64,000 bases of DNA from Halomonas sp. JB37 (lineage in GTDB: Bacteria; Pseudomonadota; Gammaproteobacteria; Pseudomonadales; Halomonadaceae), in contig NZ_NRGW01000001.1 in NCBI RefSeq assembly GCF_002332255.1, positions 496,001 through 560,000 on the forward strand. Direction: 5' to 3'. The notes under the pieces were generated by a model that did not search any database, had not been told where the DNA came from, and worked only from the letters and a program-made list of their open reading frames with translations. Of this stretch, positions 45,061-53,730 are shown piece after piece. A program made the position numbers and the translations under genes. The stretch's first letter is position 1, and the number at the start of each line of letters is the position of its first letter.

Positions 45061-46167
45061 TTAGAAATCGACCACCAGATCGCCTTTCGGTTTGCTGCAG
45101 CAGGACAGGATGTAGCCCTCTTCAATATCCTCGTCGGTAATGCCGCCGTTGTGTTCCATTTCCACTTCACCGGATTTCAGTTCCACCCGGCAAGTGCCGC
45201 AGATGCCCATACCGCAGGCCTTGGGAATATGCAGGCCCAGCTTGGCCGCCGCCGCGTGCACCGTCTCGCCTGGCTGAATACGCACGCTTTTGTTCGATTG
45301 GGCGAATTCGATATTGATCAGGTCCTCGGGCTCGGCCTGCTCGGCTGCCACTTCGGCCTGTTCGGCAAGCTCCAGGACATCTTCCTGAACGTCCATCGGC
45401 GTGGCGCCAAACGACTCTTCATGGTAGTGATCCATGTCGTAGTTGTTAGCGCGTAAAATCGCCTTGATGGCGTTCATATAGGGCGTCGGGCCACAGCAGA
45501 ATATTTCTCTTTCCAGAAAATCCGGTGCCATCAGCTCAAGCATGGGCTGGGTCAGAAAGCCCCGGTAGCCGGCCCACGCCTCGCCAATATCGTCTTTCTT
45601 TTCGCACACGATATGCAGCTTGAACTCGGGAATACGCGAGAACATATGCACTAGCTCGCGGTGATAGATGACGTCACGTGGCGCCCGTGCACTGTGAATA
45701 AACTCGACGTCTACGTTGGCATTGGTATCGAAGAACCAGCGGGTCATCGACATCAGTGGGGTAATGCCCACTCCGCCGGAGAGGAACAGCACCTTTTCGG
45801 CAGGAAAGTCGATTGAGTTAAAGTTACCCACCGGGCCATGGACTACCAGCTCGTCGCCTACCTTGAGGTTGGCGTGCAGCCAGTTGGAGACATGGCCGCC
45901 TGGCACCTGCTTGACCGTGATTGAAAAACTATAAGGCACAGAGGGAGAGCTTGAGATCGTATAGGAGCGCATGATCGGCTGAGTGTCTATTTCAAGCTCC
46001 AGCGTCACAAACTGGCCCGGCTTGAAGAAGAACATTACCGGCTGTTCAGCCATAAAGCAGAACGTGCGAACGTCAAAGGTTTCCTGAATGATCTTGACGC
46101 ACCGCACATGGTGGCGACCGTTGGTCCAGGTCTGGGTCGTGACGGGATTGAAGAAGTTCATTGTCAT
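45061..46167 (-). CDS. gbcB: glycine betaine monooxygenase, reductase subunit
   Basis: Flavin and iron-sulfur electron-transfer partner of GbcA, 368 residues. FAD domain with RSYTISSSPS (about residues 68-77), NAD domain with LFLSGGVGITPLMSM and FCCGPTPYM, then an acidic linker (about 250-285). The C-terminal plant-type 2Fe-2S domain has CGMGICGTC and a distal Cys in LSCCS. It delivers NAD(P)H electrons for the oxidative demethylation of glycine betaine. Divergent from gbcA. Confidence 0.95.
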   Translation of the reverse strand: MTMNFFNPVTTQTWTNGRHHVRCVKIIQETFDVRTFCFMAEQPVMFFFKPGQFVTLELEIDTQPIMRSYTISSSPSVPYSFSITVKQVPGGHVSNWLHANLKVGDELVVHGPVGNFNSIDFPAEKVLFLSGGVGITPLMSMTRWFFDTNANVDVEFIHSARAPRDVIYHRELVHMFSRIPEFKLHIVCEKKDDIGEAWAGYRGFLTQPMLELMAPDFLEREIFCCGPTPYMNAIKAILRANNYDMDHYHEESFGATPMDVQEDVLELAEQAEVAAEQAEPEDLINIEFAQSNKSVRIQPGETVHAAAAKLGLHIPKACGMGICGTCRVELKSGEVEMEHNGGITDEDIEEGYILSCCSKPKGDLVVDF

Positions 46168-46535
46168 CGTCGTCTCAATATGGCTGTGCTATCGGGTTGC
46201 CTTCACCGGCCCGTCCTGTTTGCACGGCCCAGCACCATTACCCTGCATTCTGGGTACGCGCTTTGCGGCCAGCTTGCCTGTTAGCGACACACGCTTACCT
46301 TGCAACACCTTCTGCTGATCAAAAATCTCCGCTTACGTCGTCGCCACGCCACATAGTGTCGTGGGCAGATAATTGACGGCAAAAGCCCTGCACCACAATC
46401 CATCAATAAGTAACAAGCGCTGCGCGCTTCACACAATCGCCAGGTTACGCAACTTAACAACAAGACAATCACGTTTGGTTAACGACCCTGTCGCCGTCCT
46501 GAGTAAGGGAGGCGGTGTTAAAAAGGATATCTGGT
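46168..46535. other. divergent control region between gbcB and gbcA
   Basis: A 368-base gap with no credible gene. It probably contains the GbdR-activated promoters. TTAGCGACACACGC (about 46280) and a GTCGTCGCCACG stretch (about 46338) resemble parts of the glyA-fdhA region, but I cannot assign operators. Confidence 0.4.
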
Positions 46536-47822
46536 ATGAACAAGACAATGGATTACACACACAACGACCCACTGGCATTCATGCGTGAAGCGACGGTTGA
46601 TATGCTGCAGTCCCGGGCGAGCGCCTTTTCTCTACCCCAACCGTTCTACAACGATGCCCGCCTGTTTGCGCTCGATATGCAGGAAGTATTTGAAAAGGAA
46701 TGGCTATTTGCGGGCATGACCTGTGAGATCCCGGCCAAGGGCAATTTCATGACGTTAGAGATCGGTGACAACCCGATTGTTATCGTGCGCGGCGGCGAAG
46801 GTCAGATTCATGCGTTTCATAACGTATGTCGCCACCGCGGTTCACGGCTGTGCACCAAGGACAAGGGTAAAGTCGCCAAGCTGGTGTGCCCCTACCACCA
46901 GTGGACCTATGAGCTCGATGGCCGGTTGCTGTTTGCCGGAAGCGATATGGGCACTGACTTCGATCTTAATCAGTTTGGTTTGAAGCCCGTCAGCGTGTGT
47001 ACCGCCGGCGGCTTTGTGTTTATCAACCTGAGTGATAACCCGCCGGCCATCGATGATTTTCTGGTCACCCTTGAGCATTACCTTGAGCCGTACCAGATGG
47101 ATAACGTCAAGGTCGCCGCTGAGTCGAGCATTATCGAGCAGGCTAACTGGAAGCTGGTCATCGAAAACAACCGTGAGTGCTACCACTGTAACGGCGCGCA
47201 CCCAGAGCTGCTTAACTCGCTGATCGAGTTTGACGATACCGAAGACCCGCGTGCGACAGATAAGTACAAGGATCTGGTAACCCGCAAGCAGGCCGACTGG
47301 AACGGCGAGCAGATACCCTGGCAGCTAAAACGCTTTGGCAAGCGCAATCGCGTGACGAGAACGCCGCTACTCGATGGCGTGGTCTCCATGACCATGGACG
47401 GCAAGCCGGGCTGCCAGAAGCTCATGGGCCGGCTGACCAGCCCGGATATGGGATCGCTGCGCATTCTGCACCTGCCCAACTCCTGGAACCATTTCATGGG
47501 TGATCATGCCGTGGTGTTTCGGGTGTTGCCGCTCGGCCCACAGCAAACCATGGTCACCACCAAATGGCTGGTGCATAAGGATGCGGTGGAAGGCGTGGAT
47601 TACGATCCTGAAAACATGCGCCACGTATGGGATGCCACCAACGATCAGGATCGCCAACTGGTGGAAGAGAACCAGCGCGGCATCAATTCAAAGGCCTACC
47701 AGCCGGGGCCTTATTCACAAACCTATGAGTTTGGGGTTATCGACTTTATCGACTGGTACGCCGAGTGCATGCTCACCAACTTGGGCAGCGATAGCTTAGC
47801 GCTACAGTTGGCCCAGGGCTAG
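46536..47822 (+). CDS. gbcA: glycine betaine monooxygenase, Rieske oxygenase subunit
   Basis: Terminal oxygenase converting glycine betaine to dimethylglycine and formaldehyde. Rieske centre Cys98-x-His100 in NVCRHRGSRLC and Cys118-x2-His121 in VCPYHQW; mononuclear iron site in NNRECYHCNGAHPEL (about residues 205-219). The 428-residue form starts at ATG 46536, eight bases after AAGGA. A GTG seven codons upstream is less likely. Carnitine or stachydrine oxygenases are related, but the adjacent gbcB, dgc and sox genes support GbcA. Confidence 0.95.
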   Translation: MNKTMDYTHNDPLAFMREATVDMLQSRASAFSLPQPFYNDARLFALDMQEVFEKEWLFAGMTCEIPAKGNFMTLEIGDNPIVIVRGGEGQIHAFHNVCRHRGSRLCTKDKGKVAKLVCPYHQWTYELDGRLLFAGSDMGTDFDLNQFGLKPVSVCTAGGFVFINLSDNPPAIDDFLVTLEHYLEPYQMDNVKVAAESSIIEQANWKLVIENNRECYHCNGAHPELLNSLIEFDDTEDPRATDKYKDLVTRKQADWNGEQIPWQLKRFGKRNRVTRTPLLDGVVSMTMDGKPGCQKLMGRLTSPDMGSLRILHLPNSWNHFMGDHAVVFRVLPLGPQQTMVTTKWLVHKDAVEGVDYDPENMRHVWDATNDQDRQLVEENQRGINSKAYQPGPYSQTYEFGVIDFIDWYAECMLTNLGSDSLALQLAQG

Positions 47823-47839
47823 AACGCTTTTATAACAAA

Positions 47840-47861
47840 CGGGCCCGTGCTGGCGGGCCCG
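47840..47861 (-). terminator. bidirectional hairpin between gbcA and a small gene
   Basis: 8-bp GC-rich stem CGGGCCCG / CGGGCCCG with a TGCTGG loop. TTTG follows on the minus strand; the plus side has no T-run. Confidence 0.6.
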
Positions 47862-47896
47862 CTGTCAGGCGCTATTTATCCATTACTGATTAGCCA

Positions 47897-48130
47897 TCAC
47901 TCAAAGGGCAGGAAACGCTCAATTGCTTGGCGTACCGACGGTAGCATGATGGCTTGCTGTGCCATGAGTTCGTGGACCAGTGCAGGGAGTCCTGGAACCG
48001 CTTTTTGCTGATGCGCCTGTGCCGCGATACGCGCACATGTATCGGGGTCGGCACCATCAGGAATATCGATACCCAGCGCGGTTAGGCGCGCTCGAAAATC
48101 GTCACCATCAATCAGTTCCACAATCATCAT
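47897..48130 (-). CDS. small hypothetical protein in the betaine locus
   Basis: A 77-residue soluble protein without signal or membrane segment, acidic and helix-prone (VELIDGDDFRARLTALGIDIPDG; a later Ala/Gln-rich stretch ARIAAQAHQQ). Tandem ATG start codons stand seven bases after GAGAGGG, and a terminator hairpin follows the stop, so expression is plausible. I do not recognise the family. Its upstream side faces a BCCT transporter relic. Confidence 0.55.
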   Translation of the reverse strand: MMIVELIDGDDFRARLTALGIDIPDGADPDTCARIAAQAHQQKAVPGLPALVHELMAQQAIMLPSVRQAIERFLPFE

Positions 48131-48180
48131 GACGGCACCCTCTCACGTGTTGGTCGTTTGGCCTGTCAGTGTACCCGTAA

Positions 48181-48378
48181 CTGGCCGCTAATACCCCGTT
48201 GGGCGTTGCCAAAAGCTGGTCGATCGAGCATTTCGACTGGTTGTTCATGATTGCGGGCAATATGTTTGTGGTGTTCTGTCTCGTGTTGATCTGTTTGCCA
48301 CTTGGGCGGATACGCCTGGGCGGCAGCAAAGCGAAACTGGAGTACTCGCGCATCTCCTGGTCTCCCCTAAGCCAGTGA
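48181..48378 (+). pseudogene. BCCT-type (betaine) transporter remnant
   Basis: After an in-frame TAA at 48178 the frame reads LAANTPLGVAKSW, then EHFDWLFMIAGNMFVVFCLV, then LPLGRIRLGGSKAKLEYSRISW, and ends SPLSQ-stop. This matches, from memory, the N-terminal 60 or so residues of BCCT transporters (the NFDWFF...GxxRLGG...EFSxxSWFAMLFAAG pattern). It breaks off exactly where the conserved FAMLFAAGMGIG block should follow. The other 450 or more residues are missing. There is no usable start codon or ribosome binding site. A terminator lies just downstream, as if an internal deletion fused the 5' part to the gene's end. Confidence 0.75.
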
Positions 48379-48393
48379 TCCACTGTTACGCTT

Positions 48394-48429
48394 AACCGCT
48401 CGCCCCTTCGGTGGGCGGTTATCTTTTTT
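48394..48429 (+). terminator. rho-independent terminator after the BCCT remnant
   Basis: AACCGC...GCCC pairs with GGGCGGTT around a CTTCGG-like loop, followed by ATC and six T (48424-48429). It ends only 20 bases before the DMT gene start, so it either terminates the relic's transcript or sits in the DMT gene leader. Confidence 0.65.
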
Positions 48430-48449
48430 GCCGATCAGGAGTCAGACCC

Positions 48450-49337
48450 ATGCAGCTAAGTGCTTATCAACGCGGCTTGCTTATGGTGGTACTGGGGGTG
48501 ATATTCCTCAGCTTTGATGGCCTGCTGATTCGCCTTGCTGATACTGATGGCTGGACCATCGTGTTCTGGCGCGGTTTTTTGATGTTCAGCGTGCTGGGGT
48601 TGTTGTCCCTTGTAGGCAATCGGCTGGTCAGGCTGCGCGTCAATCCGTTCGCCTCACTGGTCTCGGCAATACTGCTTGGGCTGATTTCGGCGCTTTTCGT
48701 GCTGGCGGTGATGAACGCCAACGTAGCTAACGTGGTGGTGATTCTTAGTACCGCGCCTCTGTTCGCCGCGCTGTTTTCGCGGGTTTTTCTCAACGAGCGT
48801 GTTGCCTTGCGAACGCTGGTGGCGATTGTCATCAGCATGCTAGGCATGAGCCTGGTCTTTATGGGCGAGGGCGCCACGGGGATGCTGGTGGGCAACTTGT
48901 ATGCCCTGGCGGCGGCGCTGGCAATCGGGGGCAATCTGACGGTGCTGCGTTGTTATCCAAATATTGACCGTATCGTGGTGATTGCCGGCGGGGGCTTGCT
49001 TTCGGCGGCTATTGCATTGCCCTTGGCTGCGCCGTTTTCGCTGGATGTCCCGCGCTACGGCGTGCTCGCGGTGATGGGGCTTATTCAGATGCCGCTGGCC
49101 ACGGTGCTAATCAACAGCGCTACCCGCTATCTGCCATCGACGGAAGTGGCACTTTTCTATTTGGTGGAAACAGCGCTGGGCACGTTGTGGGTGTGGTGGT
49201 GGCTGGGCGAGGAGCCTACGGCCTCGACGCTGGCGGGCGGGGCGGTGGTTATCACCGTTTTGGTGGTGCACGCGGGGATCGGCCTGCATCGTGAAAGGCA
49301 GCGTTTGCGGCTGTATCCGGGGTTTGTGGGTAAATAA
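48450..49337 (+). CDS. DMT-superfamily transporter (EamA type)
   Basis: A 295-residue drug/metabolite transporter with ten predicted spans in two EamA repeats. First repeat about residues 10-140 (VVLGVIFLSFDGLLIRL, WRGFLMF, ANVANVVVILSTAPLFAALF); second about 150-285 (STEVALFYLVETALGTLWVWWWLGEEP). AGGAG lies eight bases before ATG 48450; a longer frame from 48411 includes the terminator and is rejected. The substrate is unknown; the place in the betaine locus hints at an amino-acid or metabolite exporter. Confidence 0.9.
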   Translation: MQLSAYQRGLLMVVLGVIFLSFDGLLIRLADTDGWTIVFWRGFLMFSVLGLLSLVGNRLVRLRVNPFASLVSAILLGLISALFVLAVMNANVANVVVILSTAPLFAALFSRVFLNERVALRTLVAIVISMLGMSLVFMGEGATGMLVGNLYALAAALAIGGNLTVLRCYPNIDRIVVIAGGGLLSAAIALPLAAPFSLDVPRYGVLAVMGLIQMPLATVLINSATRYLPSTEVALFYLVETALGTLWVWWWLGEEPTASTLAGGAVVITVLVVHAGIGLHRERQRLRLYPGFVGK

Positions 49338-49405
49338 CCAAAAACCGAAGGAGGAGGGCTTGAACCCGAGAGGGAATGCCGAAGATGCAGGGGCATTTTT
49401 CGGCC

Positions 49406-49498
49406 ATGGCTAAAGACCCCCGCTACGGGTTACTCCTGACCACGCCGAGCATCGTGCAGAATCTGGCCAGTTCCAAACTGTTCAGCCCGCCTTGTTAG
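49406..49498 (+). pseudogene. possible N-terminal scrap of an OYE-family dehydrogenase
   Basis: A 30-codon frame begins MAKDPRYGLLL and continues to FSPPC before a stop. The start resembles that of trimethylamine-dehydrogenase-like proteins (MA-K/R-DP...ILFEP...VPHC), relatives of DgcA. There is no ribosome binding site at the proper distance. Similarity over so short a stretch may be chance. Confidence 0.2.
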
Positions 49499-49509
49499 GC
49501 GGGTTGAAC
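49480..49509. terminator. hairpin between the DMT and etfB genes
   Basis: 12-bp stem GTTCAGCCCGCC / GGCGGGTTGAAC (one G-U pair) with a TTGTTA loop, between convergent genes. No T-run on either side. It may still end the etf-dgc transcript. Confidence 0.4.
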
Positions 49510-49539
49510 GGTTGTGAAAGGTGACGTAGAAGAGAATGC

Positions 49540-50364
49540 CTAACGCAGCACCCCTTCTTCCTTGAGCAGCTTGAAGATCGCCTCGGCTCCCTGTTCCGGG
49601 GTGACGTCGTTGAGCGTTTGCCCGCCGCCACCACCGGCTTTGGCAGCTGCTGCCTTGAAGCGGTCACGCGCCGATGACGACTTGACGATCTTGAGCCGTT
49701 TAGGGCGCTTGCGCGCTGGCTGAATGTGCCACGTGGCCAGGTCTTCGTCGATCTCGCTGGGCGCTTGCTGATGCGCTAGCTCGCCGCGTTTGGCTGGGCC
49801 AAACGCGCTCTGGCGTGCCGGAGGCGCGCTGCTGTCGACGGTGGCAATCGCCGGTAAGCGAATACGCAGGCGCCGCCGCTTGCCGCGGGGTAGGGCCTGA
49901 AGCACTACCGCCGTTCCCTGCTCGATTTTCTCGACCGCGGCCAGGCCGGTAATGATCGGCCAGCCAAGCGCCTCGGCCAACAGGTACGGCGTCACGCCCG
50001 AGGCCTCACCGGTTTCGGCGCGGGTGCCGGTCAGCACCAACTGCGGGGTGCTTTCGCGCAGCGCTTTCGCCAGGGCGGGTACCACATCGGCCTGGGGACT
50101 CTGTTCGATCAGGCCGACCGAGTCGATGCCCATGCCGAGATAGCCGCGGATGGCCTCTTCATGGTCGCTGTCCTGTTGGCCTGCATGTAGCAGGCTGACC
50201 GAGGCGCCTGTCAGCATCAGGGCCATTTCCACCGCTCGGGCGTCCTGGTCAGCGCGCCGCGTTCGTGCAGTCAGCGGGTGGCGGCCTACCGAGACCAGTA
50301 CGGTCACGTTCAGGCTGCTGGCATTCGAGTGGCTAACACTGGTGTTACTGGCATCATGCGGCAT
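49540..50364 (-). CDS. electron transfer flavoprotein beta subunit for DgcAB
   Basis: EtfB-type protein, 275 residues. It shows the ETF beta landmarks DQDARAVEMALML, YLGMGIDSVGLIEQ, PQLVLTGTRAETGEASGVTPYLLAEALG and the LPRGKRRRLRIRLPAI segment before a C-terminal arm (EGAEAIFKLLKEEGVLR-like). The start at 50364 has AGGAG seven bases upstream and overlaps etfA by 11 bases; an upstream in-frame ATG at 50436 lies inside etfA. It carries electrons from dimethylglycine demethylation to the quinone pool. Confidence 0.9.
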   Translation of the reverse strand: MPHDASNTSVSHSNASSLNVTVLVSVGRHPLTARTRRADQDARAVEMALMLTGASVSLLHAGQQDSDHEEAIRGYLGMGIDSVGLIEQSPQADVVPALAKALRESTPQLVLTGTRAETGEASGVTPYLLAEALGWPIITGLAAVEKIEQGTAVVLQALPRGKRRRLRIRLPAIATVDSSAPPARQSAFGPAKRGELAHQQAPSEIDEDLATWHIQPARKRPKRLKIVKSSSARDRFKAAAAKAGGGGGQTLNDVTPEQGAEAIFKLLKEEGVLR

Positions 50365-51631
50365 CGCGATTCTCCTGCTGTTCGGCGCGGTACTGCTCCA
50401 TGCGCGCGACAAGGGCCGCGAGGACCTGACTGGCATCGCCGATTACGCTCAGATCAGCACGTTTGACCATATCGCACCCTTCATCCAGGTTGATGGCCAC
50501 GACCTTATCGCAGCTCTGAATGCCTTGAAGGTGCTGGATGGCGCCGGAAATCCCCACCGCCATATAGACTCGGGCGGAAACCCAGGTGCCGGTCGCGCCC
50601 ACTTGGCGATCCCGTGGCATAAAGCCATCATCCACCGCCACGCGTGAGGCGCCCTTAGTGGCACCGAGCACTTCGGCGGCGTGGTGATAGCTGTCCCAAT
50701 CTTTGACGCCGTTACCAGCGGAAAGAATAAACTCGGCTTCAGCAAGCGACACGCTGGCCGGGTCAACCGCCACTTCGCCCATGTCCTCAATCCGCCTGAG
50801 CATGTCGGGAAGCCCGTGCGAAAGAGCGATCGGCTCAGCCGCATGGCGGGTTTCGCTGACCGGGTCGGCGCACTCGGCCAAGGCCATCACAATACGTGGC
50901 AGGGCGCGGGTAATATCGTTTCTGCCCGCTGCGCCGCGTGCGGTACAGCGCCAGCCTGTCGCGCTTTTTGTCTCGGCCTCAACCTGCCAGACCTGAGCGG
51001 CTGGGCGCTCGCCAAGCCTCGCGGCCAGCCGCCGCCCCAGCTCTCCGCCAATGGATGAGTCAGGCAGCAGCCAGTAGCGGGGCGCCGTTTCACGGTCCAC
51101 CCCCTGCAAGGTGGCGACGCTAAGCTCCGGCAAGTAGCCCCAGAAGCGTGCGCCCTCCAGGTGCAGCAACCGATCAATGCCTGCCTCGCCAAAGGCGATT
51201 TCTTTATGTTCGCCAAAGACGATAGCCAGCACGGCGCCGGGCTGGGTCACATCGGCATCGGCCAACTGCCGGGCCAGGCCCAGCAAGTCGCGATCGTGAG
51301 ACGAAAGACGCCCACCGGTCATATCGGGCACTACCGCCACCATAAATGCTGGAGTATCGATAGCCACCGGGCGGCGTGCATCCTTGGACTCAACACTGCG
51401 TCCCGGCGACTGGGCCGCCTGTTGAACGCCGCTGCGGTCGACCCGTCGGATGCCGTTGGGCCCGATAAAGCCGGCTGCGTGCGGGTTGCGGCGTATGACG
51501 CCGTTAGGCCCCATCCATTCACTGGCTACGGCGCCTCCGCCGAGTTCAGCCAGCACCTCAAGGTGCTGTGGGTGCAGACGGTTACGGGCGATCCACTCCT
51601 TACGAGGGTCGCGACGAACAAGCTCGCTCAT
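50354..51631 (-). CDS. electron transfer flavoprotein alpha subunit for DgcAB
   Basis: EtfA-type protein, 425 residues, about 110 longer than housekeeping EtfA because of a basic N-terminal extension (about residues 1-90, including NGVIRRNPHAAGF and GPNGIRRVDRS). The C-terminal FAD domain is intact: GASRVAVDDGFMPRDRQVGATG, ISGAIQHLQGIQ and VVAINLDEG. ATGA overlap with dgcB and 11-base overlap with etfB make dgcB-etfA-etfB one coupled unit dedicated to methylamine oxidation. Confidence 0.92.
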   Translation of the reverse strand: MSELVRRDPRKEWIARNRLHPQHLEVLAELGGGAVASEWMGPNGVIRRNPHAAGFIGPNGIRRVDRSGVQQAAQSPGRSVESKDARRPVAIDTPAFMVAVVPDMTGGRLSSHDRDLLGLARQLADADVTQPGAVLAIVFGEHKEIAFGEAGIDRLLHLEGARFWGYLPELSVATLQGVDRETAPRYWLLPDSSIGGELGRRLAARLGERPAAQVWQVEAETKSATGWRCTARGAAGRNDITRALPRIVMALAECADPVSETRHAAEPIALSHGLPDMLRRIEDMGEVAVDPASVSLAEAEFILSAGNGVKDWDSYHHAAEVLGATKGASRVAVDDGFMPRDRQVGATGTWVSARVYMAVGISGAIQHLQGIQSCDKVVAINLDEGCDMVKRADLSVIGDASQVLAALVARMEQYRAEQQENRDAA

Positions 51632-53649
51632 GGCGTTACCTCCTCGACAGTGCGCGGTGCTGCTGATGCGGGCTTGCTTTGGGCCGCCTTTTCGTCAGGC
51701 GTTTTGATGATCAGCGCATCGGCGACCAGTTCAGCGATATCCTTGATGTCGGCGCGGGGCTCAACCACGCCTTCCAGCATGGCAGTACACTGCGGGCAAC
51801 CTACTGCGACCAGATCGGCACCCGTTTCGCGAACGTCTTCCATGCGCATATCAGGAATACGCTGCTTGCCGGGGATGTCGGTAATCGGCGCGCCGCCACC
51901 GCCACCGCAACAGCGGGAGCGATAGCCGGAGCGGGCCATTTCCTTAATCTCGATACCCAACGCCTTGAGCACGGAGCGCGGTGCTTCGTATTCACCGTTA
52001 TAGCGGCCTAGATAGCAGGGGTCGTGATAAGTGACGCTGCCACCTTTCCAGGCCTTGAGCATGAGCTTGTCGTCTTCCAACAGCTGGTTGAGATAAGTAC
52101 TGTGGTGGAAGACGTCGTACCGGGCCGGCATGTCAGCGGTGCCGAGATCGGCGTACTCGTTTTTAAGCACATGGAAACTGTGCGGGTCGCAGGTCACGAT
52201 GCGCGCGAAGCGGTATTGGCTTAGAGTGTTGATATTGCGCCGCGCCAGGGTCTGGAACGTGGCCTCATCGCCCAGGCGGCGGGCCACATCGCCGCTGTCG
52301 CGCTCTTCATTACCCAGCACGGCAAAGTCGACTCCCGCAGCACGCAGTACGCTGATAAACGCGCGCAGCGTACGCTGGTTGCGCATATCAAACACGCCGT
52401 CGCCCAGCCACAGCAGCACATCGGCTTCGCGCTTGTCGGCCATCAGCGGCAGATTCAAATCCGCGGCCCAGTGCAAGCGAGAGTCGGGGTCGAACCCGCC
52501 AGGGTTGTCGGTGGCTATCAGGTTATCCAGTACTTCGGCGCCCTTGTTAGGCGTATTGCCGTGCTCCAGGGTCAGAAAGCGGCGCATGTCCACGATGGCG
52601 TCCACGTGCTCGATCATCATCGGGCACTCTTCAACGCAGGCCCGGCAGGTAGTGCATGACCATAGCGTTTCGGCATCCACCAGCGCGCCACCGTCACGGC
52701 CGACGATGGGGCCATGAGGGCTGCCGTCGTGCTCGCCCACCGGCTTGCCGGGGTAGGGGGAGCCTGCGTAGTTCGCATCGCTGCCGCCGGCCATGCCGAC
52801 GACCATGTCTTGAATCAGCTTCTTGGGATTGAGCGGCTGCCCGGCGGCAAAGGCGGGACAGACCGCTTCACAGCGCCCGCACTGTACACAGGCATCAAAG
52901 CCCAGCAGTTGGTTCCAGGTGAAGTCAGCCGGTATCTCAACGCCCAGTTTTGCATGGTCGTCATTCAGTGCTAGCGGCTTGAGTCCGGTGGAGCGATGCT
53001 CACCGCCGTTGCGCTTTGAAAAGCGCTCGGGACGACGGTGGAAGGCCAAGTGAAGAGCGCCGGCAAAGGCATGCTTCATCGGCCCGCCCCAGGTCATGCC
53101 GAAGAACATTTCACCCAGCCCCCACATGATGACCGCGGCCAGTGCGAGCGCGGTGAACCAACCCACACCGCTTTGGAAAACGCCTTCCGGCAGAATGCCG
53201 GCGGTGGGCAGGGTGACCACGAACATACCCACCGAGAACGCCATCAGGCTTTTCGGCAGGCGCATCCAGGGCCCTTTAGAAAGCCGCGATGGCGGCGGAC
53301 TGCGTCGCTTGGCGACCAGAATGCTACCCACAAGCATGCTGGTCGTCGCGGCCAGGAGCACCCAGGCAAGGATGGCGCTGTCTAGGCCAAAGCCGTGGAC
53401 GATAATCGCCAACAGCGCAGCCAGCACGAAGCCACCGGCGGTGGCCACGTGGGTGTGGGAAATGTACTTGTCCCGCTCAACGACGTGGTGTAGGTCGACC
53501 AGGTAGCGTCTGGGCACCTGCATCAGCCCCTTGAAAACGGGCACGCGAGAGGGCCGCCCCTGGCGCCATAGGCGAACGCGGCGAACCGCACCGATGGCAG
53601 CCAGCAGTAGCGCAGAAAAAAGCAGAATCGGCAAAAGGGCATCAAGCAT
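51628..53649 (-). CDS. dgcB: dimethylglycine demethylation protein DgcB
   Basis: A 673-residue membrane-anchored iron-sulfur protein. About five spans in the first 215 residues, then two [4Fe-4S] sites, CVQCGRCEAVCP and CTTCRACVEECP (about residues 265-360). The C-terminal CCG-type heterodisulfide-reductase-like domains contain HDPCYLGRYNGEYEAPR, RCCGGGGG and GCPQCTAML. It accepts electrons from DgcA and works with the adjacent EtfAB. 81 bases after dgcA, with a hairpin between. Confidence 0.93.
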   Translation of the reverse strand: MLDALLPILLFSALLLAAIGAVRRVRLWRQGRPSRVPVFKGLMQVPRRYLVDLHHVVERDKYISHTHVATAGGFVLAALLAIIVHGFGLDSAILAWVLLAATTSMLVGSILVAKRRSPPPSRLSKGPWMRLPKSLMAFSVGMFVVTLPTAGILPEGVFQSGVGWFTALALAAVIMWGLGEMFFGMTWGGPMKHAFAGALHLAFHRRPERFSKRNGGEHRSTGLKPLALNDDHAKLGVEIPADFTWNQLLGFDACVQCGRCEAVCPAFAAGQPLNPKKLIQDMVVGMAGGSDANYAGSPYPGKPVGEHDGSPHGPIVGRDGGALVDAETLWSCTTCRACVEECPMMIEHVDAIVDMRRFLTLEHGNTPNKGAEVLDNLIATDNPGGFDPDSRLHWAADLNLPLMADKREADVLLWLGDGVFDMRNQRTLRAFISVLRAAGVDFAVLGNEERDSGDVARRLGDEATFQTLARRNINTLSQYRFARIVTCDPHSFHVLKNEYADLGTADMPARYDVFHHSTYLNQLLEDDKLMLKAWKGGSVTYHDPCYLGRYNGEYEAPRSVLKALGIEIKEMARSGYRSRCCGGGGGAPITDIPGKQRIPDMRMEDVRETGADLVAVGCPQCTAMLEGVVEPRADIKDIAELVADALIIKTPDEKAAQSKPASAAPRTVEEVTP

Positions 53650-53685
53650 GGCGTCTCTCCTCTCAGAGACACCGTAAGGTCTGAA

Positions 53686-53707
53686 TCATGGGCCTTACGA
53701 CCCATGA
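53686..53707. repeat. hairpin between dgcA and dgcB
   Basis: Perfect 7-bp arms TCATGGG / CCCATGA around CCTTACGA. No T-run follows. It could adjust the dgcA to dgcB expression ratio by RNA processing or partial termination. Confidence 0.4.
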
Positions 53708-53730
53708 GTTCAGCTTACAGCGTTATTGTT

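Noticed and set aside
48411..48449. Longer N-terminus for the DMT transporter
   Set aside because: The extra 13 codons read through the terminator hairpin and T-run. ATG 48450 has a proper AGGAG.
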